Origin: Siphonodentalium dalli
Taxonomy: Eukaryota > Mollusca > Scaphopoda > Gadilida > Siphonodentaliidae
DNA: 64,000 bases
NCBI GenBank assembly: GCA_032622095.1
Contig: CP136066.1
Coordinates: 63,518,609-63,582,608 of the forward strand
Reading direction: 5' to 3'
The position numbers and the translations under genes are program-made. Position 1 is the first letter of the stretch. Every line of letters begins with the position of its first letter. Shown piece after piece: positions 1-9,441 of the stretch. A model generated the notes under the pieces. That model did no database searches, had not been told where the DNA came from, and saw only the letters and a program-made list of their open reading frames with translations.

Positions 1-597
1 TTCTGACAGTTTGTTCCATTCGGTAATTGCAGATGGTAAGAAAGAATCCATATAATAGTCATAATTAATATTCGAGGGTAGTCTTATATGTTCAAATCTT
101 AAGTTATATCTGGAATTATTTGCCTGAATTGGTCGTACATAATTTCTTAAAATTGATGGAGCAGTTCCTCGTATCATTTTAAAAAATTGGCATAGCTTGT
201 GTTTTCTACGGCGTGAAGAGAGGAGTTCCCAGCCAGTCTCTGACAAAAGGCACGCGTTACTCGTACTGATGGTTGCACCTGTTACTATTCGGGCCATTTC
301 ATACTGAACCTTTTCAATGTCATCACTAAGATAATCAGGGCAGTTATCCCAAACAGGGGAGGCATATTCCAGTATTGGTCGGATAAATGTATAATGTATT
401 TTTTCAAGCGTTACTCTGCTTAGCTTGTATCTGTGTTTACGTACTAGATTTACTCGACTCCATGCTTTGTCAAGCATAGATCTGATGTGGATACCCCAAG
501 AGCCCATGTTGTCGAAAGTAAGTCCCAGATGTTTATGGCTGTCAACCTCAACAATTGTCGCGGTTCCCATGGTCAAATGTGGATGATATACTGGTGT
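1..597 (-). pseudogene. LINE-A ORF2 C-terminal part, downstream of a nonsense codon
   Basis: This continues the LINE-A frame after the TAA at 598-600. Translation on the minus strand gives the post-RT region typical of CR1/L2-type LINEs: HKHLGLTF, then IRPILEYASPVWDN, then a stretch ending SAITEWNKLS. The same blocks occur in the same order in LINE-D (54035-57169). No other stop interrupts these 597 bases. The window edge cuts the element before any terminal zinc-finger motif or 3' UTR. Readthrough, a recent mutation or a sequencing error could each explain the single stop. Confidence 0.85.
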
Positions 598-3165
598 TTA
601 TTTCCTGGAGATTAAGAGAGATTCCGTTTTCAGGGGATTGAATTTTACAAGCCATTCTGATGCCCAACACATGAGAGTTTCGAGGTCATCGTTGATTAGT
701 TTTGCGGCCATGGTGGGGTCTTCGATAGTAAGAAATAGAGAAGTGTCATCAGCAAATAGACGAATGTTGCACCGTATATTTTCGGTTATATCATTAATAT
801 AAATTAAAAACAGAAGTGGGCCTAATACTGAGCCTTGCGGCACACCTGCTGTTACATCTTGTAGTTCCGAACGTGTGCCGTCTATGACAACCTGTTGTTG
901 TCTACATTCTAGATACGATTTCATCAAGTTATACAAGTTTCCTCTTATACCAATTTTTGTCAGTTTGTTCAAGAGGCCACGGTGCCAGACTTTATCGAAT
1001 GCTTTACTTATGTCACAGAATATACACCGGACCTCTTTTCCGTCGTCTAATGATCGACATATATTGTCATATATTTCGGTAAGTTGAAAAACTGTTGAAT
1101 CGTTGCGCATGAAACCAGCTTGATAAAATGATAGGAGTTTGTTTTCATCAAGAAATTCCCATAGATATTTATAAATACATTTTTCATAGACCTTTGAGAC
1201 GCAGCTTAGTAGAGAAATTGGTCGGTAATTTGATATAAGACCGGGATCACCACTCTTAAATATAGGTGTAACATGTGAACGCTTCCACTGGTGTGGGTAG
1301 TAATTGTTTTCGGTAAATGTTCTAAAATAGAATTCAAGAGGTTCACAGAGCGAGGAGGCACAACTTTTCAAAACTCTCGGACTTATTCCGTCGGGCCCAC
1401 TTGACTTAGATATTTTAAGACTTTTTAACGCTTTGTAAATGTCAGGGGCTGTGATTTTTATATCGCTTAATGTGGATATGGAGTTATCCGGTTCAAGGAC
1501 TGGTAGGCGTTTCCCGATGTCATCAACTGAGGAAATTTTACAAAAATACGAATTGAAAGCATTTGCTTTTTCAGTTGGTGAGATCAGGAAGTCGCCGTTG
1601 GTGTTCAAGGGGGGTATTGATCTATCACTGGTAGCAAATACTATTTTTTGGAGGGTTTTCCACCAGGAAGACTGGTCATGTGATGGGCTATTCAATGTGT
1701 TCTCATTCTTGGTGTCATAATCACGTTTGCTTTTTCTAATAGCCGATGTAGTTTCATTACGTTTAGATCTGAAGTTTGCCCATGTTTGTGGTGTGTTTTT
1801 CCTTTTAGCTATCTTATGTAATCGATTTCGTTGCCTCATCAGTTTCCGTACATTACACGTAAGCCATTGGGGACTACCTTTCCGGATAAGAACTATCTTA
1901 TTGGGGATATTGTCACTGCATACCTTTTGAATTTTTGCAGTCAAGTTATCTGCATGAGCTGAAAGTTCAAATGGTATATTAGCATCATAGTTCCAGCTCA
2001 AGAAGTCTTCGTTCATGGTATCGAAGTCAGCCAGATTATAATTCCAGATACGTCTAGTGAGAGTTGTAGCCGATTTATTTTTCAAAAGTTTTATCTGAGC
2101 AACGACCGGACAGTGATACCTAATTGTGTTGTCGAATATGTTGCCAAGAACACAAGGGGAATCAACAAGGTCAGGGTTGCTAGTCATGAGCAAGTCGAGA
2201 ATGGATGAGGAATTTTCAGTAAAATGCGTTTTATCAGTGACCAGTTGGGTCAGACCTCGTTCGCTACATATGCCGTTTATTTTACCATTACCGTTGCGTA
2301 CATAGTTTTCATTGAAATCTCCACCTATTATGACATCCAGGTCGCTATCGCGCGCAAGAGAAATGTTATCATTAATTTTTGTCCACAGGCTTGCGGGGGA
2401 GTTGGGAGGGCGATAAAAACATCCTACAAGACAACGTTTTGTGTTAATTGTAACCTCTATCCAGATATTTTCTACTTCGTCACTGTCAAGTTCATCGCAT
2501 ATTTTGAATGGTATAGTGTCACGAACGTAAATACACACACCCCCTCCTGTTCTGCCATCTATCCTGTCTTTGCGGGCAGGATCATGGTAGCCAGGAAGAT
2601 GGATTTCTGAATCCGGGATAGAATGATCGAGCCATGATTCGGTTAATAGACATATGTCGTATTCCCCACTTGATGTTTCGGCTGTAAGTATATCTACTTT
2701 ATTTCTGATACTCTGTGTATTCAGTACAAGTACCGAGTGATTGTGTTGTTCGGTTGAGGGGCCTGGGTTAGTCTCCACGTCTCCTGCCAGGATCAAAAGA
2801 GCCTTTGCTAAAGATACCGCTAATACTGTTAGAAATGTCACACATGTGAAGAGGAATACAGTTGTGTGTGACATCGCAAATTTAGTGTTCAACTTCGTCT
2901 TTTTATCATCGGAATTTGGAGAATTAGATAGTTTCTTGCCTGCCAAGATATGTTTGAGAGCGCAGAATTGTTCCATCGGGAAGAAAATGAAAACCAACAG
3001 TGTCAATGTTAAGGCAGTTATAAGATCCAGTCCACGTAAGCGTAACATGATATAAAACAAGCATGTTTTTGATTGTTTCACACAGAGACGCCCCCTCCCG
3101 GACAGCCTGACAGCAAGATTGTGAAATGCACCGATTCTTGCCCTATGTAACATTATGTCACCCAT
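598..3165 (-). CDS. LINE-A ORF2: leader-2A-endonuclease-reverse transcriptase (APE-type, CR1/L2-like)
   Basis: This is the polyprotein of a non-LTR retrotransposon, which nicks target DNA and primes reverse transcription there. The open frame starts upstream at 3171 and the first ATG is at 3165; residue numbers below count from 3171. Residues 100-128 are strongly hydrophobic and run into a 2A motif (GDVETNPGP, 130-138). The AP-type endonuclease follows, with LLTESW (Glu178) and GGDFN (283-287). The RT spans about 590-850: Asp720 in CDISKAFDKVWH, PQGS at 778, and FADD with catalytic ADD at 807-809. The frame stops at a TAA (598-600), but the family's C-terminal sequence continues in the same frame beyond it, so the stop is a nonsense mutation. 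Two earlier hydrophobic stretches and several in-frame Met codons make the true start uncertain. CR1/L2-type assignment is inferred. Confidence 0.9.
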   Translation of the reverse strand: MGDIMLHRARIGAFHNLAVRLSGRGRLCVKQSKTCLFYIMLRLRGLDLITALTLTLLVFIFFPMEQFCALKHILAGKKLSNSPNSDDKKTKLNTKFAMSHTTVFLFTCVTFLTVLAVSLAKALLILAGDVETNPGPSTEQHNHSVLVLNTQSIRNKVDILTAETSSGEYDICLLTESWLDHSIPDSEIHLPGYHDPARKDRIDGRTGGGVCIYVRDTIPFKICDELDSDEVENIWIEVTINTKRCLVGCFYRPPNSPASLWTKINDNISLARDSDLDVIIGGDFNENYVRNGNGKINGICSERGLTQLVTDKTHFTENSSSILDLLMTSNPDLVDSPCVLGNIFDNTIRYHCPVVAQIKLLKNKSATTLTRRIWNYNLADFDTMNEDFLSWNYDANIPFELSAHADNLTAKIQKVCSDNIPNKIVLIRKGSPQWLTCNVRKLMRQRNRLHKIAKRKNTPQTWANFRSKRNETTSAIRKSKRDYDTKNENTLNSPSHDQSSWWKTLQKIVFATSDRSIPPLNTNGDFLISPTEKANAFNSYFCKISSVDDIGKRLPVLEPDNSISTLSDIKITAPDIYKALKSLKISKSSGPDGISPRVLKSCASSLCEPLEFYFRTFTENNYYPHQWKRSHVTPIFKSGDPGLISNYRPISLLSCVSKVYEKCIYKYLWEFLDENKLLSFYQAGFMRNDSTVFQLTEIYDNICRSLDDGKEVRCIFCDISKAFDKVWHRGLLNKLTKIGIRGNLYNLMKSYLECRQQQVVIDGTRSELQDVTAGVPQGSVLGPLLFLIYINDITENIRCNIRLFADDTSLFLTIEDPTMAAKLINDDLETLMCWASEWLVKFNPLKTESLLISRK
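2758..2874 (-). other. Signal-like hydrophobic segment fused to a 2A ribosome-skipping motif
   Basis: Translation from the in-frame ATG at 2874 gives a hydrophobic run of about 28 residues, followed directly by ALLILAGDVETNPGP. The last nine residues fit the 2A consensus D-x-E-x-N-P-G-P, at which ribosomes skip the Gly-Pro bond (Gly137/Pro138 here, just before the endonuclease). 2A peptides are described in APE-type LINEs of several invertebrates, and some sea-urchin 2A sequences double as signal sequences. Dual use here is an inference from hydrophobicity alone. Confidence 0.85.
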
Positions 3166-3171
3166 TATCAA

Positions 3172-3984
3172 AAGTCATATCAAAATCCTGAGAGCAGTTC
3201 TGTTTTGGGCATCCTCGGTGCAAAGTAACAAACATATTAATAGAGCATACTCTGGTAATACATGTAAATGTATACATATCAGTTGTGTGTTTTAAATTTG
3301 TTTTCAACCCAGTCTGTTTGCCAGGTAGGTGTGAGTAGGTAGGAGAAAGAGAACAGAGTAGAACAGAAGGGCAGTTGAGTATAGTGAATGAGAGTATGAG
3401 ATAGCAATAGTGAGTGGCAATAGAATGTATACCAATCGTGGTTGTGCAGGCCGATGGGTTTTTTGAGTCGACCAAACAGGGGTTCATCTTAAGTTTGATA
3501 ATCTTAGGGTGTGTTTTGAGCTCGGAGCTCTTCATCACGAAAATGTATATGTAGCCGAAGTGACTATAGGAGTTATGTTTCTAAAGTGAGGGATAGAGAT
3601 ATTCATGTCGTGAACGGTTTTAAGGGGAACGTGGATCGACGAGGTAAGTCAGGAGTAGATGGGTGTGTGGAATTATGGAATGCAATAGGATTGCCTGCAT
3701 ACTTGAGAGAGCGTATCATATACATATGCTACAAATTATTTACAAAACTCAGCAAGGGATACAATTATAAATATAAGCATAATAATAATATAATTATTAT
3801 ATAATACATAATTAACTATTTTTAACTACGGTGCCTGGGCAGTTTGAATCATTCATGCTAGTGACCAGAGTCTTAGCGCTGCAATTATGTGGACACACAG
3901 TTAGATTTAAGTGCGATCGATTCATAAGACTAACAGGAAGACACACCACTACACTTACATATAATTACATAAACACACACAAAC
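3172..3984. other. LINE-A 5' flank / possible 5' UTR, no assigned gene
   Basis: This lies between the LINE-A frame and the last visible Helitron exon. A minus-strand frame at 3158-3538 (126 codons) ends in a TGA that overlaps the first ATG of LINE-A ORF2. It has no recognisable domain and I do not support it as ORF1. The stretch from 3770 to 3830 is an A/T microsatellite-like run. The last helicase motifs expected downstream of the Helitron exon at 3985 are not found here, so the Helitron 3' end is missing or unrecognisable. Confidence 0.5.
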
Positions 3985-4157
3985 CTTTCCTTGTATGGGC
4001 TTGTCAGTTTCGCATTCTCTCTAACGTTGTTGTCTTCAAAGTTGACAAGAATCGCAACAATTTCTTGCTTCACCTGATCGACATCAAGGTAGACAACGTG
4101 ACCCCGGGCACCATTGACTAGTCCATCAGAGACATCACAATTGACGGTTAGCATAAC
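3985..4157 (-). pseudogene. Helitron exon: helicase C-terminal block
   Basis: The acceptor is TTATTACAG (4159-4158) and the donor GAAAG|GTTTGTG (3984-3983). Spliced to the previous exon it continues ISVGAK into VMLTVNCDVSDGLVNGARG, a hallmark PIF1/Helitron helicase block, followed by VKQEIVAILVNFEDNNV. The exon leaves phase 2, so at least one more exon is expected. None is recognisable before LINE-A begins at 3171. Confidence 0.9.
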
Positions 4158-4481
4158 CTGTAATAAGACAGCGATAAATTATACACTATTATTGAAATTT
4201 TACTATCTGTGACTGAGATTATGTCATAAAAGATTAAAAGTGCTGTTGATATTAACATACAGATAAAAAAAAAGTTATATCAATAATGTAAATAACATGG
4301 TGATGAAAGTCCCTCTTCATGGCCATATTTTTCATATTTCATCTTACTATGTATTATATAAATAATCGAACAAATTTGATTTTACTAAATAGTGATGTAA
4401 ATAGCTTATAAAGGGGGTCCCCTTTTATAAGAAAACTGAGACAATAAATAATATGATTTATAGTTTAGGCAACATGATCTA

Positions 4482-5275
4482 TCTGGGTGCAGGATGTTTC
4501 GGCACTTGGATGTTTCGGCCCAGGTACTTGGACTTTTCGGCACTTCATCGGAGACATTTCGGCACTTATTTGATTTTCTTTTCATATATAATATTGACTT
4601 TGATGTTGCATTTATATTCGCCGTTTTTTATAATTGGGTATAGTACATACTAAAGCGTGTTTACACAGTCAAATAGATGCGACATTGAATGCAGATGTTC
4701 ACCGTATGTTATTACAAACAATGGTGGTTCCCGTTTGATGTGGTTCCCGTTTGATGTTCCGTCAGAACACCTATTTAAACCTGACATTTACATCTCGGCG
4801 GCATATCAGATGGCGTGTTTTCATAATCCCATCTATAAAACAGGGAACCGTCACCGAATTCAAATCATTCTCTCAACCATGTCTTCTGAAGATAGTGTTA
4901 TCTGCATCGACTGTTCCTCAGAAATCGTCGGCCGCCAACAAAGTGTGCAATTTAATTCTTGTAGTAGATGGCAGCATCGAACGTGCAGCAGCAGCATTTC
5001 CCAATCTGAATACCGACAGGCCAAGAGACAACAAACGCCAATCACCTTTACTTGTTCGTCATGCCCCAACCTGGTATATATATAATTTTTTGTTTCTAAT
5101 ATCAATCCTTTGCTTTGTATATGTTCACCATCGTTTATTGTTTATTTTTGTTATCATGTTACATGTTTTATCATATTTTATTGAAATAAAGAATAAAAAT
5201 TAGCAAGTGCCGACAAGTCCAAAGTGCCGAAAAATCAGGTGCCGAAACGTCCAGGTGCCGAACGCAAACCCCAGG
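4482..5275. mobile_element. TIR element with TTTCGGCAC-type ends inside a Helitron intron
   Basis: The left end repeats TTTCGGCACTTGGATGTTTC and related phrases (4495-4575). The right end (5200-5270) holds the inverse (GTGCCGAAACGTCCAGGTGCC). The ends are therefore imperfect inverted repeats made of short TTCGGCAC modules. It contains the PHD-like ORF at 4879-5085 and an AATAAA near 5185. The boundaries are approximate and I could not define a target-site duplication. Confidence 0.6.
4879..5085 (+). CDS. Small PHD-like zinc-finger ORF (transposon-borne)
   Basis: From the ATG at 4879 this encodes 68 residues: MSSEDSVICIDCSSE near the start, then SCSRWQHRTC, then FTCSSCPNL. The spacing C-x2-C ... 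C-x2-W-x-H-x2-C ... C-x2-C is that of a degenerate PHD/treble-clef finger. One cysteine of the second pair seems replaced by Phe (VQFNSC). PHD-like fingers of this kind are often the first domain of DNA-transposon proteins (inference). The frame stays open upstream to about 4657. No transposase core remains in the element. Confidence 0.5.
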   Translation: MSSEDSVICIDCSSEIVGRQQSVQFNSCSRWQHRTCSSSISQSEYRQAKRQQTPITFTCSSCPNLVYI

Positions 5276-5531
5276 ATCATTGGTTGGTATTTATGTCTTC
5301 CCACATATTTTTACACACAAAACCACATATTTTTAAAAATCATATCACAAAGAGGTTCTGGCGCTTTAAAGTGCTAAACATTTATATGGGCTTTGTTTGT
5401 TAAATTTACTAATAATTCGCATAACTCATAATCAAGTAATTTTTGTCATTTCCTATTTGATAATGCAAATAAGAAGGTGATTTATTTAGTGATTTATTTA
5501 GGCTACTACATTTCTATCTAAATGATCTTAC

Positions 5532-6617
5532 CTTTGCACCAACAGATATCTTGAGAATGCTCCACAGCCCACCACTTTCAGACAGCTTTTCAGGACGGTC
5601 GGTAATGTTGAGGAGACTGGTTTCGATATCTTTGGATCGGTCATATGCATGCATCTCATGGATGTGATTTTTCAAGTTGTTCCTGATTATGCCTGTCCAC
5701 TTCAGAGTTTTCACAGAAGACATGCAACGCATCCTTCGGATAATCGGTCCGCTGTCTCTGCTTCAGAATGTTGGCATCGTCATCTGTAATTCCACCTTCT
5801 CTCACACGATCCAGCAGCTCTGCAAAGGTCTTGTCATCCTTCTGTCTCATGATCTCGTCCAGTTCTAGCATTTGAAACAGACTCCATCCATTTCCACTGG
5901 CGTTGATATTTGCCATATTGTTAGTCATTGGCATGAAGATGTGCCGTTGCTTTACAGGTGCAAGCTGGAACAAATCGCCCACAGCTAGCACTGAAACACC
6001 ACCAAATGGAGCAGAGGATCCCTTGATTTCACTCAAGCGTCGATTGACATGGTAGAATGTATCTGTTCCAGCCATGGAGACCTCGTCAAGAATGAGCAGA
6101 TGGAGATTTCGTAGCATATTGTCTAACCGGCCAGCTTCGCGGGAGCAAGTGATAAATAGTCTGTGCCAAATTTCTGTGGAGTTAGACAGAAAGCGGAGTG
6201 AATGGTCATCCCACTAACATTGTAGGCGGCGACACCAGTGGGTGCAGCGATCATCGATGTCGCATCTCCAGGATCGATACCAGGAGCCAGCTTCAGCAAT
6301 CGCAGTGTGTCGTGTTGAATGAGCTTGATGACATGACTCTTGCCAACCCCTCCAGATCCACTAAGGAATGTGTAGTATGGTTTCGGTTGATGTCCTTGCT
6401 TCAGGCGAATAACGGTCTCCTTACACCATTTTCTGTGGACTTCTAACATCATTCTCTGCTTGCTGTTTAGAGAACGCATCATTTGGCAGTAATGCTGATG
6501 AGACAGGACATGCTTCTCTGTCTCTATGGTGTATAAGAGATATGAGCGTGATTGTCTGTCTCCTCCAATCAGTCTGGCGTTGTCATCCAAGTCCTCCTGC
6601 TCAATATTCCGTTCAAC
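5532..6617 (-). pseudogene. Helitron exon: PIF1-like helicase, Walker A and B
   Basis: This is the largest exon, with acceptor TTCCAG (6619-6618) and donor GCAAAG|GTAAGA (5531-5530). It carries Walker A (GSGGVGKS, 6336-6359), then IAAPTGVAAYNVSGMTIHSA, Walker B (LLILDEVSM, near 6085) and the motif III block LAVGDLFQLAPV. The frame shifts at about 6122, where a base is missing between Walker A and B, and shifts back at about 5680 near an A run. The exon is 1086 bases, a multiple of three, so the two changes cancel. Superfamily 1 helicase identity is clear; a functional product is not expected. Confidence 0.92.
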
Positions 6618-6779
6618 CTGGAATAGCCAGATATAAAAAACAATTATTCAGCATGTTCCGGTTCTCTTGCATCAATTAATTCATGGGCTTCCACACATGC
6701 ATATATGTAACTATATGCATGAATAATCCATCAGATTTACTTCAGTATACAGTATACTTTTCCACTGTTTCAATATAGG

Positions 6780-6945
6780 GATGTATATCATGGTATGATG
6801 TTCATGATATGTCCTTATTTAGGTTGTTAACTTGTTAGTATGCGTATGTTTTATGTTTGTTTTAACGATAAATGTAATGCTCTGTACGTAATACCTCTTG
6901 GGGGCCCATGTGTTAATTGGTCAATAAATTCTATTCTATTTATCA
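6780..6945 (+). mobile_element. LINE 3'-end fragment in a Helitron intron
   Basis: The sequence ends GGTCAATAAATTCTATTCTA, a polyadenylation-like signal running into an ATTCT-type repeat, as at the 3' ends of CR1-like LINEs. No coding part is present. The start of the fragment is uncertain. Confidence 0.45.
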
Positions 6946-7050
6946 TGACAATTCTTATATGCAGATATATATATGACCAAATGACAAAAATGAGCAATGA
7001 CCAGTTTTGAATTAATTGTTACATCAACTTAATGTAATAGTTGTTCATAC

Positions 7051-7543
7051 CTGATGGCCCTGTTGTTCCTGATCAATGCGTTCCTCCTCTGCGCCCGGGG
7101 CAACCGCAGCCCATGCGTGCTCTGGGGGACCATGCGCTTCCAAATCAGTGAGGGCCTGGTCGATCTGGTCACCATTTACGGTATATTTCATCTCGTTCCT
7201 ACTGATGACCTCGCTGTGCTGTTGAAAACTGTTGACGAAGCTCCCATGGTGTCCAATGAGGTCAACATCTTCGTCCCTCCAGGGAAGGTACAACATCAGC
7301 TGCGATCTACAGTAACCCTCGGGATCCTTCGTCCTACTTTTCTTGTGGAAACGCAGAATGGCCTCTTTTCGACGCTTATACATTCGTCCGAGTCCATTTT
7401 TAAGCACAATTTCGGATTCGCTGACCTCTTCACTGTCGCTCCCACTTCCGTCCTCATCAGTGTTGACATGAACCTTTGGCTGGTAGTTTGCAGCAAATTC
7501 TGTAAGGCAAAGATCACCCAGCATGTCTGGTCTTGCAGCATGC
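7051..7543 (-). pseudogene. Helitron exon: linker between Rep and helicase
   Basis: The exon follows a T-rich acceptor (TTTTTTTAG, 7545-7544) and ends at CAG|GTATGA (donor 7050-7049). It encodes MLGDLCLTEFAANYQPKV, an acidic patch (SGSDSEEVSESE), then RRKEAILRFHKKSRTKDPEG and YLPWRDEDVDLIG, typical of the segment before the PIF1-like helicase. The frame is open from end to end and leaves phase 0, matching the next exon. Confidence 0.88.
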
Positions 7544-7816
7544 CTAAAAAAATAATAAAATCAGAATATTTGAATAATTTATTTTACAATTCATGTGAAT
7601 TTATGCCTCGCGGATGAGGGGTGTATCGACTTAAGTCACTTCCGGTTAATTTTGCAGTGTCCTGTTTGCCATATATATATATAACATCCATAAATTATTC
7701 ATATATTATATCTTTTTTATATATAGTTATCATGTAGAGTAAGTTCTAAAGTTTAATATTTAAAAATATAAACTATGAACACATAAAATTTGTTAAATAA
7801 AAGTATGATATAATTA

Positions 7817-7934
7817 GGAGATAAACATACCCTGTTGAGTTGTACATTCTGGGATTCGAGCATGAAAACAGTTCACAAACTGTTTTCATGCTCGAATCAC
7901 AGAATGTACAACGAAACAGGGTACGTTTATCTCC
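7817..7934. repeat. 118-bp near-perfect palindrome
   Basis: Two arms of about 57 bases (7817-7873 and 7878-7934) are inverse copies around a 4-base loop (CACA), with a few mismatches. The inner arm reads ATTCGAGCATGAAAACAGTT. It lies in the 1.3-kb Helitron intron and would form a strong hairpin as RNA or single-stranded DNA. It may be a foldback MITE. Confidence 0.9.
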
Positions 7935-8114
7935 ATTGTAATTCAATCTAGCAAGGAATTTGCAAAAAATCTGTACAAAAAGCATCATTTAGTCATTTTC
8001 ATGACACGAATCGAGACTTTCATTTCGCCGTTGTCACCGTGCACAAATCATTGGGTTTGTTCATTGCGTTACTCGGAACACTGCTCCGTAACCATTTCCT
8101 GTGGGGCGGTTTGA

Positions 8115-8314
8115 CTCGTTTCGCTACTCCGTTCTGCGCCGATGAAATTGTACCGTGCCACATTCAGATTTGATGCACGCTGAAGCGGCCGATGAACGGT
8201 ATCTATACTAGTATAGACAACAATGCGCGGGTGTGCTCGTTTCGCTACTCGTTCTGCGCCGATGAAATTTGACCGTGCTACATTCAGATTTGATGCACGC
8301 TGAAGCGGCCGATG
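8115..8314. repeat. Direct repeat, two ~80-bp copies
   Basis: Copies at 8115-8194 and 8236-8314 share CTCGTTTCGCTACTC at the start and GCTGAAGCGGCCGATG at the end, with few differences. They are separated by 41 bases. They may be a tandem duplication or remains of one element inserted twice. Confidence 0.85.
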
Positions 8315-8518
8315 TCGGTGAATCGAAAACGAAAGTTAGCCGCTCTAGGTCAATCAGAATGCTTGTTTTTAGTGACAAATACTCAATTGAATTACAATAG
8401 TTGTTAATAAGAAGATTATTTCCCATGATGACATCATCTATAAGAACTGATTTGTACAGGGATGGATACAATTATCCCTGCCTTTAATAGGGCTTAAATT
8501 ATGCCAATAAAAAAGTAT

Positions 8519-8756
8519 ACAGAGGTAATAAGGGGAGGGCTGGGACCATATAGAGGTAATACGGGGAGGGCTGGGACCATATAGAGGTAATAAGGGGAGG
8601 TAATAAGGGGAGGGCTGGGACCCTATAGGGGTAATAAGGGGTGTAATAAGGGGAGGGCTGGGACCATATAGAGGTAATAAGGGGAGGGCTGGGACCATAT
8701 AGAGATAATAAGCTGAGGGCTGGGACCCTATAGAGGTAATAAGGGGAGGGCGGCCA
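8519..8756. repeat. 31-bp minisatellite, about 7 units
   Basis: The unit is close to GAGGGCTGGGACCATATAGA plus GGTAATAAGGG. Some units are shortened or carry an internal duplication. Proline- and tyrosine-rich frames read from either strand here are artefacts of the repeat. Confidence 0.95.
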
Positions 8757-8849
8757 ATACAAAAATATCTTTTCCCCCATACATTCACAATTCAGATATA
8801 AATTTTTTGGACAAAATTAACCAAATTAATATAAAACAAATTAATATAC

Positions 8850-9005
8850 CTCTCAATTATGTTACAACAGAAGATGTCATCACTATCCTCTGGGAGATCT
8901 CGTATCACACTCATGGGCTTCATCATGGACACTCGAGATTCTTTGGGATCTGAGTTAACGAAAATAACCTTGCTGCTCATCTGCTTTAGAGGGATGGGCA
9001 ACAAC
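8850..9005 (-). pseudogene. Helitron exon: linker region
   Basis: This is a 156-base exon with acceptor TTTCAG (9007-9006) and donor GAGAG|GTATAT. It encodes LPIPLKQMSSKVIFVNSDPK and then IRDLPEDSDDIFCCNIIER, a linker block conserved in Helitron proteins. The frame is open throughout. Joining it to the exon at 7543 gives a continuous frame, ERHAARPDMLGDLCLTEFAA, across a 1.3-kb intron now filled with repeats. Confidence 0.88.
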
Positions 9006-9441
9006 CTGAAATTGAATGTATAATTGTTCTTTAAATAATGGACATAATGCTTAACTGCTAACTTTTAATTTGGTGATACGTTAGTATTAACAAAACATTT
9101 ATTCAAATAGAATAAATTTGCAAGCGTGTGTCTCGGACATGAGTATTTCAAAGGACTAAAACTAAAACTTATATAGACATAACGTATTACAGTCTGTATT
9201 TATTACACATCCCATACTTCTTGGCATTCATTGGTTGAGTTGAATATAGTTCCTAATAAATAGTTCCAGCTTGTATTTCACACATGTTGAATACAAAATA
9301 TTTTATTCGATGCCTGAATTTAATTGAATAAGTGAGATTCTTATGCAACGGATGCATAATAAATGCGTTTTATATATGTGCATTTCCGAAAACATATCCT
9401 TGTCTGTTATAATGGTCTAAATAGTGATTGACTATGTTTAC

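Noticed and set aside
3158-3538. 126-codon minus-strand frame as LINE-A ORF1
   Set aside because: It overlaps the ORF2 start in a suggestive way, but has no RNA-binding or coiled-coil features.
7994-8060. Plus-strand FAVVTVHKSLGLF resembling the last helicase motif
   Set aside because: It lies on the opposite strand inside a Helitron intron, with no other helicase block around it; probably chance or a tiny fossil.
8438-8788. Proline/tyrosine-rich frames of 93 and 116 codons
   Set aside because: They are translations of the 31-bp minisatellite in two frames; no independent coding evidence.
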